A stretch of DNA of 64,000 nucleotides. Source: Xestospongia bergquistia (taxonomy: Eukaryota > Porifera > Demospongiae > Haplosclerida > Petrosiidae). The stretch lies in the NCBI GenBank assembly GCA_963965975.1, contig OZ014414.1, positions 4,749,501-4,813,500 on the forward strand. Direction: 5' to 3'. Under the pieces are notes generated by a model. That model worked only from the letters and a program-made list of their open reading frames with translations. It was not told where the DNA came from and searched no databases. Below are positions 10,785 through 22,214 of the stretch, in pieces; position 1 is the stretch's first letter, and each line of letters opens with the position of its first letter. The position numbers and the translations under genes were made by a program.

Positions 10785-12270
10785 AATTTAGGGAGATAGG
10801 GGTTAAAATTTCGTTGCATTTTTGGAGTCGAAAATAGTTAAAAGTGTTTAAATAATTGCGGATTTTGGTTGCTTTTCAGTAACATATAGTTTGGTATAAT
10901 TTTTGTGCCAATAATACTTGCAAAAAGTCAAAATTCACTTGTTTTCTGTAACAAATTTAGAGAAATAGGATTTACAATTTCACGGATTATATTACTACCC
11001 AATATTATGATATTACAACATAACGTACCTCATTTTATGTTGTTATCTATATAACGTTTTATTATAATATAATTTTGCCATATAACTACCTCATATTACG
11101 CCCTAACGAACATGCCACTTTTCTGTAAATATACTTCCAAATACCAGTGTCTGTGTTGTAACCTAGCCGAGACAGATTCAACATACAACAACAAATATAA
11201 AAGAAAAAACTACTGAACATGTGCTTACACAATATATACATGCGCTCATCTGGAATATTCATAGTTATCACATTTCCCCTCTCAAGCAAAATGATCAACT
11301 GGTTGAGGTATCAGCTCGAACTGCAGGGGGATCTTGAACAAAAGGAAATTAGATAAAATCGGTAAGAATTCCTTTTCGGTGTCAAATTTAGGGGGTAGGG
11401 GTTAAAATTTTGTTGTATTTTTGGAGTTGAAAATAGTTACAAAAAGGACTTACATTTAAAAGGAAGTGCTTAAATACTTGTGCATTTTGATTGCAAACTA
11501 TACTTCTAAAAAATACTTAAAAATTGATAGTGGCAAAATTTTGACAAAAAGGGCTTAAAATTCACTGAATTTGTTAAGATTTTGCATATTTTCAGTAACA
11601 AAAATTATAAGAAAAAAGAGATTAATTAGGCATATTTTTGGCCCCAATAATAATTGGAAAAACGCATCAAAATTTCAGTAGCAAATTTAGAGAAATAGGG
11701 TTTACAATTTCATGTATTACATTACTATCCAATATTATAATATTACAAAGTAACGTACCTCATATTATGTTGTTATCTATATAACGTTTTATTATGATAT
11801 AATTTTACCATGTAAATAGCTCATATTATGCCCTAACGAACATGACAACACTATATATGTATACAGTAGTTATCTTATAAAGCATTTCTAGTAATACTTA
11901 CATGTTATGCCACTTTTCATTTTTAAGCATTATTACCTGCTTAACAAGGAGCTATCACTTTCCTGTAAATATACTTCCTTTTGTTTTCTCCAATACCAGT
12001 ATCTGGGTTGTAACCTGGCCGAGATAGATTCAACATAAAACAACAAATATAAACTACTGAAAATGTGCTCACACAATATATACATGTGCTCATCTGGAAT
12101 ATCCCTAGTTATCACATTCTACCCTCTCAAGCTTGATGCAGGGGTGCAAAACAATCAACAGGTCGAGGTACATAAGTAGAATGGCGAACAGCAACAGGAC
12201 GAATTTGTGCAAGTGGTGGTATATCAATTTGAACTGCAGGAGGATCTGGATTTGGAGTGAACTCGTCTGA
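10785..12270. repeat. Segmental duplication in two diverged copies
   Basis: Copy 1 (about 10,785-11,335) and copy 2 (about 11,375-12,250) share a long order of blocks: GACAAATTTAGGG / TAGGGGTTAAAATTT / GGAGTNGAAAATAGTTA, then AATTTAGAGAAATAGG, ATATTACTA, ATATAACGTTTTATTAT, GCCCTAACGAACATG, then a block reading CTGTAAATATACTTCC, GAGAYAGATTCAACAT, CTCATCTGGAATAT. Copy 1 stops in a truncated version of the exon at 12,127-12,390 (AACTGCAGGGGGATCT against AACTGCAGGAGGATCT). Confidence 0.75.
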
Positions 12271-12390
12271 TATATACCAATCTTCGACTGGTTCCTGTGG
12301 AACGTGATCAGAGTAGTTACATCTAAGATGGTCAACATAACCATACTGTATTAAAAATAATGTAGGCGAATGTGGATTAGGCGAAACCTG
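12127..12390 (-). CDS. Possible terminal exon, perhaps a retroelement polyprotein C-terminus
   Basis: On the minus strand, an acceptor-like TTCATGCAG precedes an open frame through YGYVDHLRCNYSDHVPQEPV, EDWYISDEFTPNPDPPA and RPVAVRHSTYVPRPVDCF to a stop at 12,127. The proline-rich acidic stretch ending in R-H/R-S-T-x-V-x-R-P-x-D resembles tails of Ty3/copia-type polyproteins after the integrase. Nothing else of a retroelement is visible, so this is a weak guess. Alternatively it is the last exon of a minus-strand gene running through the 12.9-16.8 kb array. A partial duplicate lies near 11,290-11,335. Confidence 0.3.
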   Translation of the reverse strand, partial: QVSPNPHSPTLFLIQYGYVDHLRCNYSDHVPQEPVEDWYISDEFTPNPDPPAVQIDIPPLAQIRPVAVRHSTYVPRPVDCFAPLHQA

Positions 12391-12433
12391 CATGAATCCT
12401 ACAATCAGTAAACAATATTCACAAACCTGTACA

Positions 12434-12620
12434 TGGCTGCAAGCACCACACCCACTCATCAAACTTCGATAGCCACACCCATTAAATAGTTTGGATGTGG
12501 TTTATTTTGACCACACCTCATATTTTAATTAATGCTCCAGGTAGTCTAGGAAATTAATGCATAGCTGCAAGCACCACACCCAATTATCAAGCCACGATAG
12601 CGACACCCATTAATGCTCTA
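12434..12620. repeat. Two-copy direct repeat rich in CCACACCCA
   Basis: The block GGCTGCAAGCACCACACCCA / ATAGCCACACCCATTAA at about 12,434-12,486 recurs at about 12,563-12,614 with substitutions (ATAGCTGCAAGCACCACACC and GATAGCGACACCCATTAA). Confidence 0.6.
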
Positions 12621-12804
12621 CATAATCTCATTTCCCTCACAAAAGCAGACTAACTAATCTCTTGTGGCTTCCTCGGCTTTCTCTCTGGAAGATATACTCA
12701 CCTTTATAGTTGTATTCTCGATACTTACCTTTACTGACTACTACAAATTGTATAATTGGGTACAATATATAGAGTAGTATAGATACCGACACACCATTTT
12801 ATCA

Positions 12805-12852
12805 TAAATATGTAATACTACCAAATGTAACACTGCCAAATGTAATACTACC
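12805..12852. repeat. Left member of an inverted minisatellite pair flanking the array
   Basis: Three copies of about 17 bases, TGTAATACTACCAAA with variants. The reverse complement recurs at 16,866-16,918, on the other side of the 12.89-16.80 kb array. Confidence 0.65.
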
Positions 12853-13981
12853 ACTCATTAGATTACTTGTCAAAATTTACTGTATGTTGTTAACTTACTG
12901 CCCAGGCTCTTTGAGATAGAGGAATGTCTGTCTTGAGTCTTGATCCAGATGTCTTGAGCTTTGATCCACAAGTCCAGCGAAGCTACATTAATAGATGCAT
13001 TATGAATTAATGTACTCTAGTACTGTATTCTGTTAACATACTGCCCAGCGTCTTTGAGATCGTGGAAAATCTTGACTCTTGATCCCGATATCCAGCGAAG
13101 CTATAGTAATAAAACAGAAATTGAGAGTAATGTGTATTATGAGTAATGGGTATTATGAATTATGTACACTAGTACTGTAAGCTGTTAACTTACTCCACAG
13201 ACTCTTTGTGATAGAGGAATGTCTTGACCTTGATCCTGAAGTCCAGTGAAGCTACAGTAATAAAAGAGAAATTAAGAGTAATATGCAGTAATAAAAGAGA
13301 AAGTAAGAGTAATGATGTACACTACTACTGCATTCTGTGAACTTACTCCCCAGCGTCTTTGACAGATAGCAGAATGTCTTTGATTCTTGATCCCAATATC
13401 CAGTGAAGCTATAGCAATAAAAGAGATTTATTTAAGGTTATGATGCATTATGAATTACTTTATACTAGTACTGTATGATCTTACTCCATAGACTCTTCGA
13501 GATACATAAATGCCTTGAGCCTTACTCCCTAGACTCTTCAGATGAATTTCTTGAGCCTTGAGCTTGATGTCGAGCAAAGCTATAGTAATGAAAAAGAGAT
13601 TAGGAGTATTATGAATTAATGTATTATGAATTAAGACTTATTAACTAATGCACACCAGTACTGTGTGCTGTTAACTTACTCCACAGACTCTTTGTGGTAG
13701 AGGAATGTCATGAGTCTTCATCATGATGTCCAGTGAAACTATGGTAATAAAAGGAAAATCAAGAGTAATGATGTCTTTTTTAAGTAATGTACACCAGTAC
13801 TATATGCTGCTAACTTACTTCCCAGAATCTTCAGATAGAGGAATGTCTTGAGCCTTGATCTTGACTTCAAGCGAAGCTACAGTTATACAAGAGAAATTAA
13901 GAGCAATGAATTACTTCATACTAGTACTGACTACTGAATGCTGTTGACTTACTGCCAAAAGTCTTTGAGATAGAGAATTGT

Positions 13982-14542
13982 CTAGCCTCGTACCCAGGCT
14001 TTCGCGATAAAAAAGAGAGCTTGGTAACTACTGCTTGTGTATGCGCTTAATTATTGTAAATTATGTTATATGTTCATATCATAATGACAACATTTTAAAT
14101 TAAATGACAAGTAAATGGGTCAGGTTTATATTGATGACGTTTCATTCACTACTGAGTTTGGGCATGTCTAGCTGAGTTTGTCGGTTCTGCAGAGATTTAA
14201 TGAAAGCTAAAAGAACGACAAATTTGTTCAGTGCTGTTGGAATACAAAACCACACGAAAATATCTTTTCCATCATATATAGCTTCAATGAACAAGAGTTG
14301 CTCCTTTTAAGAAATAGATTTGGCATTGCTAGCAGCTTTAGAACATACAGTAGAGCAGAAGAAAACTTTATATCAGTGATACAAATAGTCTCATATTACG
14401 GGTAAAGGAATTTTGACGTCATAGTTGATGGAGGATTCATAGAGTATACTAGTTTCAAAGAAATCTGTGGAAATTAAATGCATGCACAAACAGTTGTTAC
14501 CAGGCTTTCTTTTCTATCGTGAAAGCCTGGGTATGAGGCTAG
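13982..14542 (+). mobile_element. 561-bp non-autonomous transposon, RecQ-fragment family
   Basis: Imperfect terminal inverted repeats of about 70 bases start CTAGCCTCGTACCCAGGCTT at both ends. Flanks AGAATTGT (13,974-13,981) and AGAAATAT (14,543-14,550) are a decayed 8-bp target duplication. Internal sequence, read on the minus strand (about 14,345-14,255), matches the helicase-like gene piece at 24,290-24,380 (GCCAAATCTATTTCTTAAA; TCGTGTGGTT). The element is therefore an internal-deletion derivative of a larger transposon carrying that gene. Confidence 0.8.
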
Positions 14543-16019
14543 AGAAATATCTTGATCCTTGATCCTGACATCCAGCAAAGCTATTGTAATAAAACACAAA
14601 TTAAGACTATGCTATATTATGAATTAATGTACAGTAGTATCGTATTTAGTTAACTTACTCTTCAGAGTCTTCGAAGTATAGGAATGTCTTGAGACTTGAG
14701 CCAGACATCAAATGAAGCTACAGTGATAAGATGCATTATCAATTAATTTATACCAGTACTGTATTCTGTTAACTTACTCCCCAGCGTCTTGAGATAGCAG
14801 AATGTCTTGATTCTTGATCGCAATATCCAGTGAAGCTATAGTAATAAAATAGAAATTGAGAGTAATGTGTATTATGAGTAATGGGTATTATGAATTAATG
14901 TACACTAGTACTGTATGCTGTTAACTTACTCCACAGACTCTTTGTGATAGAGGAATGTCTTGAGCCTTGACCCTGAAGTCCAGTGAAGCTACAGTAATAT
15001 AAGAGAAATTAAGAGTAATATGCAGTAATAAAAGATAAAGTAAGAGTAATGATGTATTATGACTTAATGTACACTACTACTGTATTCTGTGAACTTACTC
15101 CCCAGTGTCTTTGAGATAGCAGAATGTCTTGATTCTTGATACTGATATCCAGCGAAGCTATAGTAATAATAATGTGTATTATGAGTAATGGGTATTATGA
15201 ATTAATGTACACTAGTACTGTATGCTGTTAACTTACTCCACAGAGTGAGACTCTTTGTGATAGAGGAATGTCTCAAGCCTTGATCCTGAAGTCCAGTGAA
15301 GCTACAGTAATAAAAGAAAAATTAAGAGTAATATGCAGTAATAAAAGAGAAAGTAAGAGTAATGATGTATTATGACTTAATGTACACTACTACTGTATTC
15401 TGTGAACTTACTCCCCAGTGTCTTTAAGATAGCAGAATGTCTTGATTCTTGATCCCAATATCCAGCAAAGCCATAGCAATAAAAGAGATATTAAAGGTAA
15501 CGATGCATTATGAATTACTTTATAATAGTACTGTATGATCTTACTCCCTATCGAGATGCATGAATGCCTTGAGCCTTACTCCCTAGACTCTTCAGATGAA
15601 TTTCTTTAGCCTTGAGCCTGACGTCGAACAAAGCTATAGTAATGAAAAAGAGATTAAGAGTATTATGAATTAATGTATTATGAATTAAGACTTATGAAGT
15701 AATGTACACTATGATTGTATTCAGTTAACTTACTCTTCAGACTCTTTGAGATATAGGAATGTCTTGAGCCTTGAGGCTGACATCAAGTCAAGCTATAGTA
15801 ATAAAAGAAGTTAAGAGTAATCGTGTTTCATGAATCAATGTAACCTAGTATTGTATTCTGTTAACTTACTTGACAAACTCATCGAGATAGAGGAATGTCT
15901 TCATCCTTGACCTCTGACAACCAGCGAATCTATTGTAATAAAAGAGATTAATAATGCATCATGAATAAATTTATACTAGCACTGACTTACTCCCAAGAGT
16001 CCTTGAGATGGAGAAATGT

Positions 16020-16511
16020 CTAGCCTTGTACCCAGGTTTTCGCAATAGAAAAGAAAGCCTGGTAACTACTGCTTGTGCATGCATTTATTGTAATTTACGC
16101 AATATACTGACATCATAATGGCAAGATTTAGAATTAAATGACAAGTAAATGGCTGGGTTTCTATTGATGATGTTTCATTCACTACTGAGTTTAGGCATGG
16201 CTAGTTGAGTTTGTTGGTTCTGTAGATACTTAATGAAAGCAAAAAGAGCGACAAACATGTTCAGTGTTGTTGGAATAGAAAACCACACGAAAACATCTTT
16301 TCCATCATTAGCATAGAGTAGAGCAGAAGAATACTTTCTATCAGTACTACAAATAGTCTCACATTGTGATTAAAGGAATTTTGACATCAATAGTTGACGG
16401 AGGATTCCTAGAGTATACTACTTTCAAAGGAATCTGTGGAAATTAAATGCATGCGCTAACAGTAGTTACCAGGCTTTCTTTCCTATCGCAAAAGCCTGGG
16501 TACGAGGCTAG
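16020..16511 (+). mobile_element. 492-bp copy of the same transposon family
   Basis: Same terminal repeats (CTAGCCTTGTACCCAGG and CCTGGGTACGAGGCTAG). A perfect 8-bp target duplication, AGAAATGT, lies at 16,012-16,019 and 16,512-16,519. It sits at the same position within the repeat unit as the copy at 13,982. This implies one insertion followed by duplication of the host unit, and the target-site decay in the other copy happened afterwards. Confidence 0.85.
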
Positions 16512-16865
16512 AGAAATGTCTTGATCCTTGATCCTGATGTCCAGTGAAGCTATTGTAATAAAAAACAAATTAACAGAAATAATTAATTATGAATTAATGT
16601 ACACTAGTATTGTATTCAGTTAACTTACTCTTCAGACTCTTCGAAGTATAGGAATGTCTTGAGTCTTGAGCCTGAAGTATTATGAATCAATGTACACTAG
16701 TAGTCTAGTACTGTATGGTCTTAACTTACTCCCTAGACTCTTTTGAGACAGAGGATGTCTTGAGCCTAGTCCTGATGTGCAGCGAATCTAGGGTAACAAA
16801 AGAGAAACGAGAAGGAATAATATATTTTACACTGACGTTAAAATATGTTAATGACAATATTACAT

Positions 16866-16918
16866 TTGCAGTATTACATTTGGCAGTATTACATTTGGTA
16901 GTATTATATTTGTAGTAT
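16866..16918. repeat. Right member of the inverted minisatellite pair
   Basis: GCAGTATTACATTTG repeated about three times, the reverse complement of 12,805-12,852. Confidence 0.65.
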
Positions 16919-17049
16919 TAGTTTATGTCAAAATACCAGTTAATGTTTATACATTTTTATTGTTAATATACTTACCAATTGTTATTTCCTTCATCTGCAT
17001 GTATGTGTGTGTGTATGTTTAAAATAAGGTAATATTGTTAAGTTATACA

Positions 17050-18243
17050 ATATGAATGTAACATTACACTGATATCCGTATACCTAGAAGGACAACAAAT
17101 CATGTTACTTGAGTCTATCACAATGTAATACATTACTTTACCATGTACCGAGGAACATCATTCGCTCAAGAAATACTGCAGGGAAGACTGCCAAATGACT
17201 TGGCTAAATGGAATGCAACATACTTTATTAAGCAGCATATTTACTTAATGAATATTACTCATACTTGCAACATAGTACTAAATATACTTCTTACTAAAGT
17301 CAATATATCACAGAGAAAAGGACTAGTTTAAAAGTCAAGCTTGATATACTAACAGACATGGAGTACTGCTTCTCTAACCATATTTGTTACTATTGTCTTT
17401 CCCTTTTGTTGTAGTCAAGAACATCATTATCTGAGATTTACTACAGAGGACACTGTCAAATGGTTTGGCTGTATGGAATCCAGTTCCTTATTCTGTCTTG
17501 CTTAACAGCCCTGCAAAAGTAAAGTACTTACAAGTACAAAAACATAACAAGCTGACACTCATACAAAAATACACGATATACTAATACACATGGAGTACCG
17601 CTACTCTGACCGTATTTATTTGCCCTTGGGCTGTAGCAAGTAACATCATTGTCTTGGATTGACATGGCTGAAAGGATATAAAGTCTGGTTGCTAAAATGA
17701 AGTAATGCACAAAATATACTGATTACTAAAACCTATACCTTACAGAGAAAAGGACCAGTGAGATATTATGTTTTAAAATGACTAGTTAATAACTTGTGTA
17801 AACACATTCACATATGATACAGCACACAACTCAAGACTAAACACAATATTCATATTTTATAAAGTATGTTGCATAGATAACTTATGGTACACATATGATA
17901 ATAATATTCATAACTATATGCAACATAATAACCAAATAATAATACAGTACCCATTGGTTGCTAAAATGAAGTAATGCTGTCTAAGATTTCTAGTACAAAC
18001 CTCTAGTACCAACCATTACAAGCTCATACTGAAACAAAAGTTGAGACAATGGAGGTAAATAGGCTTGTACTAAATAGAAAAACTTGACTAATATTATTCA
18101 GACATTGTATTAATATACTGGTCACTAAATTCTATATACTACGGAGAAAAGGAACACTCAGATATGTTTGCAAATGACTTACGACAGACTTAGTACAGAC
18201 AACAGATGCACTAAAACTAAGAGATAAAGCTCAATGAACTATA
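17050..18243 (+). repeat. Left, most diverged part of the mini-gene module array
   Basis: Three or four decayed module copies. The acceptor-bearing block TTTCCCTTTTGTTGTAG at about 17,398 is followed by a version of the core exon (AACATCATTATCTGAGATTT). The copy at 17,143-17,331 keeps an open frame (RGTSFAQEILQGRLPNDLAK) parallel to the consensus frame. Stops and lost donors (ACCATATTTG for ACCGTATTTG) show decay. Confidence 0.7.
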
Positions 18244-18567
18244 GGCTGTCCAAGTTGAGTAGAGCCACACAGATGTGTGAATTACTTTGCCTTTTTACGT
18301 GCTATCAACATGAAACTTGCACTATCGATTTAGCTCACAATTGCACATTTTATATATAAAATTTGGCTCTCTAGCACTACGAGAAAGTACCAAACTAGAA
18401 AACTCCATACATTTTCAATGGCATACATTTCACAAACTTCAAATTGCAGACCTTCGAGGGTTTAATAAAAAACAATTTTTGCTTTGAGAAGTCACCCATC
18501 TATCACTTGGAAATTAAAAATTACAATTCTAATTATATGAACAAATGGTATATTATAACAATTATTA
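18244..18567 (-). mobile_element. Truncated reverse copy of the 2,259-3,040 transposon
   Basis: The end GGCTGTCCAAGTTGAG matches the inverted repeat of the first copy. Following it are complements of its interior (TTATATATAAAATTTGGCTC; AACTCCATACATTTTCAATG; ACAATTCTAATTATA). The match stops at TTAA 18,568-18,571, where a piggyBac element begins. The intact copy has a TTAA at the corresponding place (near 2,690), so the piggyBac inserted into this older element. Confidence 0.75.
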
Positions 18568-20990
18568 TTAACCCTTTACCGACCAAGGTTGCAGATTTGC
18601 AACTTTTTGGAACATGCACGAAACGACCAAGGTTGCAAATTTGCAACTTTAATACCAAGCGCTGAAGAAGGAATGCACTCAGTCCGAAATCCTCATTAAT
18701 GTCTATGGAACGAAAATAAGATTTATCAATAAAATGACCTTAGTTTTATTAAGAATTGCAATCAACGTCGTCGTAATCGAGCGCGATATATATACGCAAA
18801 TAATTTCATCAAACAGCTGCCACACTCAGCCATAAATTAGTTCTCAGCTGCCACACCCAGCCATAAATTTAGCTCTCAGCAGTAATTAGCCATGAATTAC
18901 AGAGCAGAAGATATTGTTGAAATGATTGAAAACGAATGGGAAATTGGTGGTGAGGTTATTTGTGAGTATAGTGACGATGATTTTGACGTGGAAGAGGAAG
19001 AAGAGATTGTTGTTATATAGTATAATATATAATAGTTATTATTGTATATATAATATGTATAATAATGTGTATGCAGTAACAATATTATTGCATTATAATT
19101 AGAAAAACAAACTAAACACTAAGTACTTTTCATTCCATTTTCTTTTACAACAGAATGGACACCGACGAAAATCTGGAAAGGTAAGATCAAAGGAAAGAAT
19201 TATTATAACCATGTCTACTGCTTCTGTTATTATACCAACACTCCAAATAATTCTTTCATGCTTGTCTTTTCTAATTCTATAGTTGTGATGCTATGGAGAT
19301 TGATGAACCATTTGAATTTGAGTCAGGTGAATCCTTTTTGAGTCAACTAAAACTGGCCTTACTACTGACAGGCCTACTACTGTCCTTCCCTGTACTGTTC
19401 CTTGTGAACCTAAAGTTCTCCTCTCTCATACCCTAGTTGGTATCTTCCATTTACTTTTCACTCCTGCTCTAATCAATATGATAGCTGAGCAAACTAATGT
19501 ATATGCTCGAGAAGTGCTATCAACTTATGCCTACGAGAGATTTGACCAAGTAACACCGCTTGAAATTCAAGCGTATTTTGGATTCATGATTCTAATGAGA
19601 ATCAATCAATTACCATGCCTTTATCATTACTGGAAATTAGATCCAACTTACTATTACTCCCCAGTAGCAGACAGGATATCTCTGAGACGATTCTTGGAAA
19701 TCTCTCAGTTTCTCCATTTCACGCAGAATGAATCCTATTCAGTTCAGCGAACAGATCCTAGCTATGATCGTCTTTGGAAAATCCGACCGGTGATAACTTC
19801 CATATCAGAGAGGTTTTTGGAGATATATAATCCTCACAGTGCCAGCTCAATTGATGAGGCCATGATCCCCTTCAATTGAAGATCCTCTCACAAGCAATAT
19901 CTTCCCAAAAAACCTACAAAGAGAGGGATAAAAGTCTGGATGAGAGCATATGCTATAAATGGCTATGTTTCTCAATTTCAGGTGTACCTTGGCAAAGTGG
20001 GAGGCAGGTCGGAAACACATATACATGAACGGGTTGTGAAAGATCTAACCAGGAATCATGTTGGCAAACACTATACAGTGTACTGCGATAACTTTTTCAC
20101 CAGTGTACAGCTCTTCAATGACCTTCTAAAGGACTCGATCTATGCATGCGGCACCATTCGATGAAATCGAGTAGGCTATCCTGATGAATTTAAGCCTTTT
20201 CTTAAGAAGGGACTACCAGAGAGGGGATATTACAAGACAATTGAAAAAGAAAATTGCATTTTCTCATTGTGGCAAGACAACAAAACAGTAAGTGTTCTCT
20301 CTACCAACTGCAGAAATGAAGAAGGCAGAGTAACCAGAAAACAAAAGGATGGCACAAGAAAAACTTTCACCTGCCCCTTGAATGTTATTGACTACAACAA
20401 GTATATGGGAGGGGTTGATTGCAATGACCAGCTACGACACTACTACTGTGTACGACTGAAAAGCCACAAATTCTACAAATACATCTTTTGGTTTTTATTT
20501 GAACTCACTTTGGCAAATGCCTACATCTTTCACAGGTATGTACCATCAACAGGGCATGTATACCATCAATACGTTGACTTCAGGTCAGAGTTGGCAAAAC
20601 AGCTAATTGGGAATTATAACGGTTGAAAAGTTAGAGGTCGCCCTTCCTCTGCTATTCATCCCTCAGTACCAACTCTACACTTCCCAATGAAGGCAGCAAA
20701 GCGAAGCAAATGCTCTCATTGCTACAGGAAGGGAAAACAATTGAAGTGGACACAGTGGGAATGCCAAATGTGCAAAAAAACCTATGCCACACAGGATTCC
20801 TAGCATTTCACAATTATTAGTATTATGTAGTCTACACACACACACTCATAGTATCATATCCTCATGCTATTTACGTACTAAATTATGTTATACACATTTT
20901 ACTCTACAAATGCACTTCAAAGCGTTTCTTTGTTCTATACAAATACAAGTAATATATGAAACTAACTTTCAATCATAAAGTAGCCCTAGA
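18568..20990 (+). mobile_element. piggyBac-family transposon, left end present, right end missing
   Basis: TTAA at 18,568-18,571 is followed by CCCTTTACCGACCAAGG, the typical piggyBac start (TTAACCC). A direct repeat, AAGGTTGCARATTTGCAACT, occurs twice at about 18,586-18,655 as a subterminal element. Two copies of AGCTGCCACACYCAGCCATA (about 18,815-18,870) follow. The transposase-like gene then runs to 20,803. I could not find a matching GGGTTAA end downstream, so the right terminus has been lost and the end given here is approximate. Confidence 0.75.
18892..20803 (+). pseudogene. piggyBac transposase with three in-frame TGA stops and a frameshift
   Basis: A short acidic N-terminus starts at ATG 18,892, and two or three small exons are likely before the main frame (donors near 18,962 and 19,182; acceptors near 19,152 and 19,282). 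The main frame is open from about 19,330. It runs through VLSTYAYERFDQVTPLEIQA, the first catalytic block ASSIDEAMIPF (about 19,843), YTVYCDNFFTSVQLF (second Asp, about 20,074), VIDYNKYMGGVDCNDQL (third Asp, about 20,382) and a C-terminal ribbon CSHCYRKG...CQMCKK, ending TAG 20,801-20,803. All three catalytic Asp residues are kept. Breaks: TGA at 19,877, 20,162 and 20,624, plus a one-base loss in the T-run near 19,334. Family members excise and reinsert DNA at TTAA without scars; this copy is inactive. Confidence 0.85.
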
Positions 20991-21339
20991 ATAGAACACA
21001 ATCAAACGCTGTCAGTAAACAAAGAAATGTAAACGTAGCCCTTGATCGCGAATTTTGCTACCAACTTCCCTTTATGATGACAAGATCTTGGACAACGTTT
21101 CACTATCCTTTTGACTCTTTGTAGAACACAACATGCTAACTTTACTTCGAGCAAAGGCAAAAACGTTCACATCACTAACCTTACATTTCTTTCCCTCTAC
21201 AAACCACAGAAATAATTTGGTCACAGTGTGCGTTTGCGCATGCCAAACCACCTAGTAATAAAGAAAATATTTAATGATAATTATTGCTGTGACACTCACA
21301 AATATCACAGTTTTAGCACCTTCATTTACTAAAGCTCAT
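20991..21339. other. No gene recognised
   Basis: Somewhat higher GC than the surroundings, with no homology I recognise. The last 80 bases (about 21,245-21,325: ATATTTAATGATAATTATTG, CACTCACAAATATCACA) recur at about 22,358-22,435, marking a local duplication. Confidence 0.4.
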
Positions 21340-22214
21340 TGAAATTAAAGTCAAGGTATATATACTAACACTCTTCACTGTATTTACTTACCCTTGGGCT
21401 ATAGCGAGTAACATTATTGTCTTGGATTTACTGCAGAGAACACTGTCAAATGATTTGGCTGAATGGAATCTGGTTCCTTCTTCTATTTTGCTAAACAGCC
21501 CTGTAGAAATAAAGTCATGAATCTTTGGCTGCTAAAACGAAGTAATGATAAACTAAACAAAGGGCTAAAGCTCATTGGATTTAAAGTGAAGCTATATATA
21601 CTAATATGCTTGACTGTATTTACTTGCCCTTAGGCAATAGCAAGGAACATTATTGTCTTGGATTTACTGCAGAGAACACTGTCAAATGACCTGGCTGAAT
21701 GAAATCCAGTTCCTTCTTATGTCTTGCTAAACAACCCTGCTAAAATAAAGTCATGACTCCATGTTTGCTAAAACAAAGTAATACTGTCTAAGATTTCTAG
21801 CACAAAATATTACAACATGATTACAAATGCACTAAACTAAGGACTAAAGCTCATTGAATTTAAACTCAAGCTATATATACTAACACACTTCACTGTATTT
21901 ACTTGCCCTTGGGCTATAGTGAGGAACATTATTGTCTTGGATTTACTGCAGAGAACACTGTCAAATGATTTGGCTGAATGGAAACTAGTTCCTTCTTCTG
22001 TTTTGGTAAACAGACCTGAGAAATGAAGTTGTGAATGATTGGTTGCTAAAACGAAGTAATGCTGTCTAGGATTTCTAGTACAAACCTTTACAAGCTGATA
22101 CTGATACCAAAGAAGACACAATGGGGGTTAAAAGCCCTGCAGAAATAAAGTCGTACTCATTGGTTGCGAAAACGCTAAGATTTCTAGTACACATCGTGAC
22201 AAGCTTACTGATGT

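Larger units (their letters stand above)
12890..16800 (-). repeat. Array of about 20 units with a 59-base exon-like module on the minus strand
   Basis: Units of about 140-170 bp repeat, interrupted by two transposons (13,982-14,542 and 16,020-16,511). On the minus strand each unit shows a pyrimidine-containing acceptor (TTTATTACTGTAG or TATAG), about 59 bases starting CTTCACTGGA and ending GTCTGTGGA or CGCTGGGGA, then a near-perfect donor GTAAGTT. Acceptor and donor are kept in nearly all copies while the module sequence drifts. All three frames of a typical module are open (one reads SLDIGIKNQDILLSQRHWG). However, 59 is not a multiple of three, and some copies have 1-base indels, so serial in-frame inclusion is impossible. 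It may be a satellite that arose from an exon plus its flanks. Confidence 0.75.

Noticed and set aside
18897..19082. 61-codon minus-strand frame rich in Tyr and Ser
   Set aside because: Antisense to the acidic N-terminal exon of the piggyBac transposase and its AT-rich intron.
22121..22131. GGGGGTTAA as a possible right end of the piggyBac element
   Set aside because: It is a one-base variant of ACAATGGGGGTAAAAAG, part of the module array, and has no inverted-repeat match to CCCTTTACCGACC.
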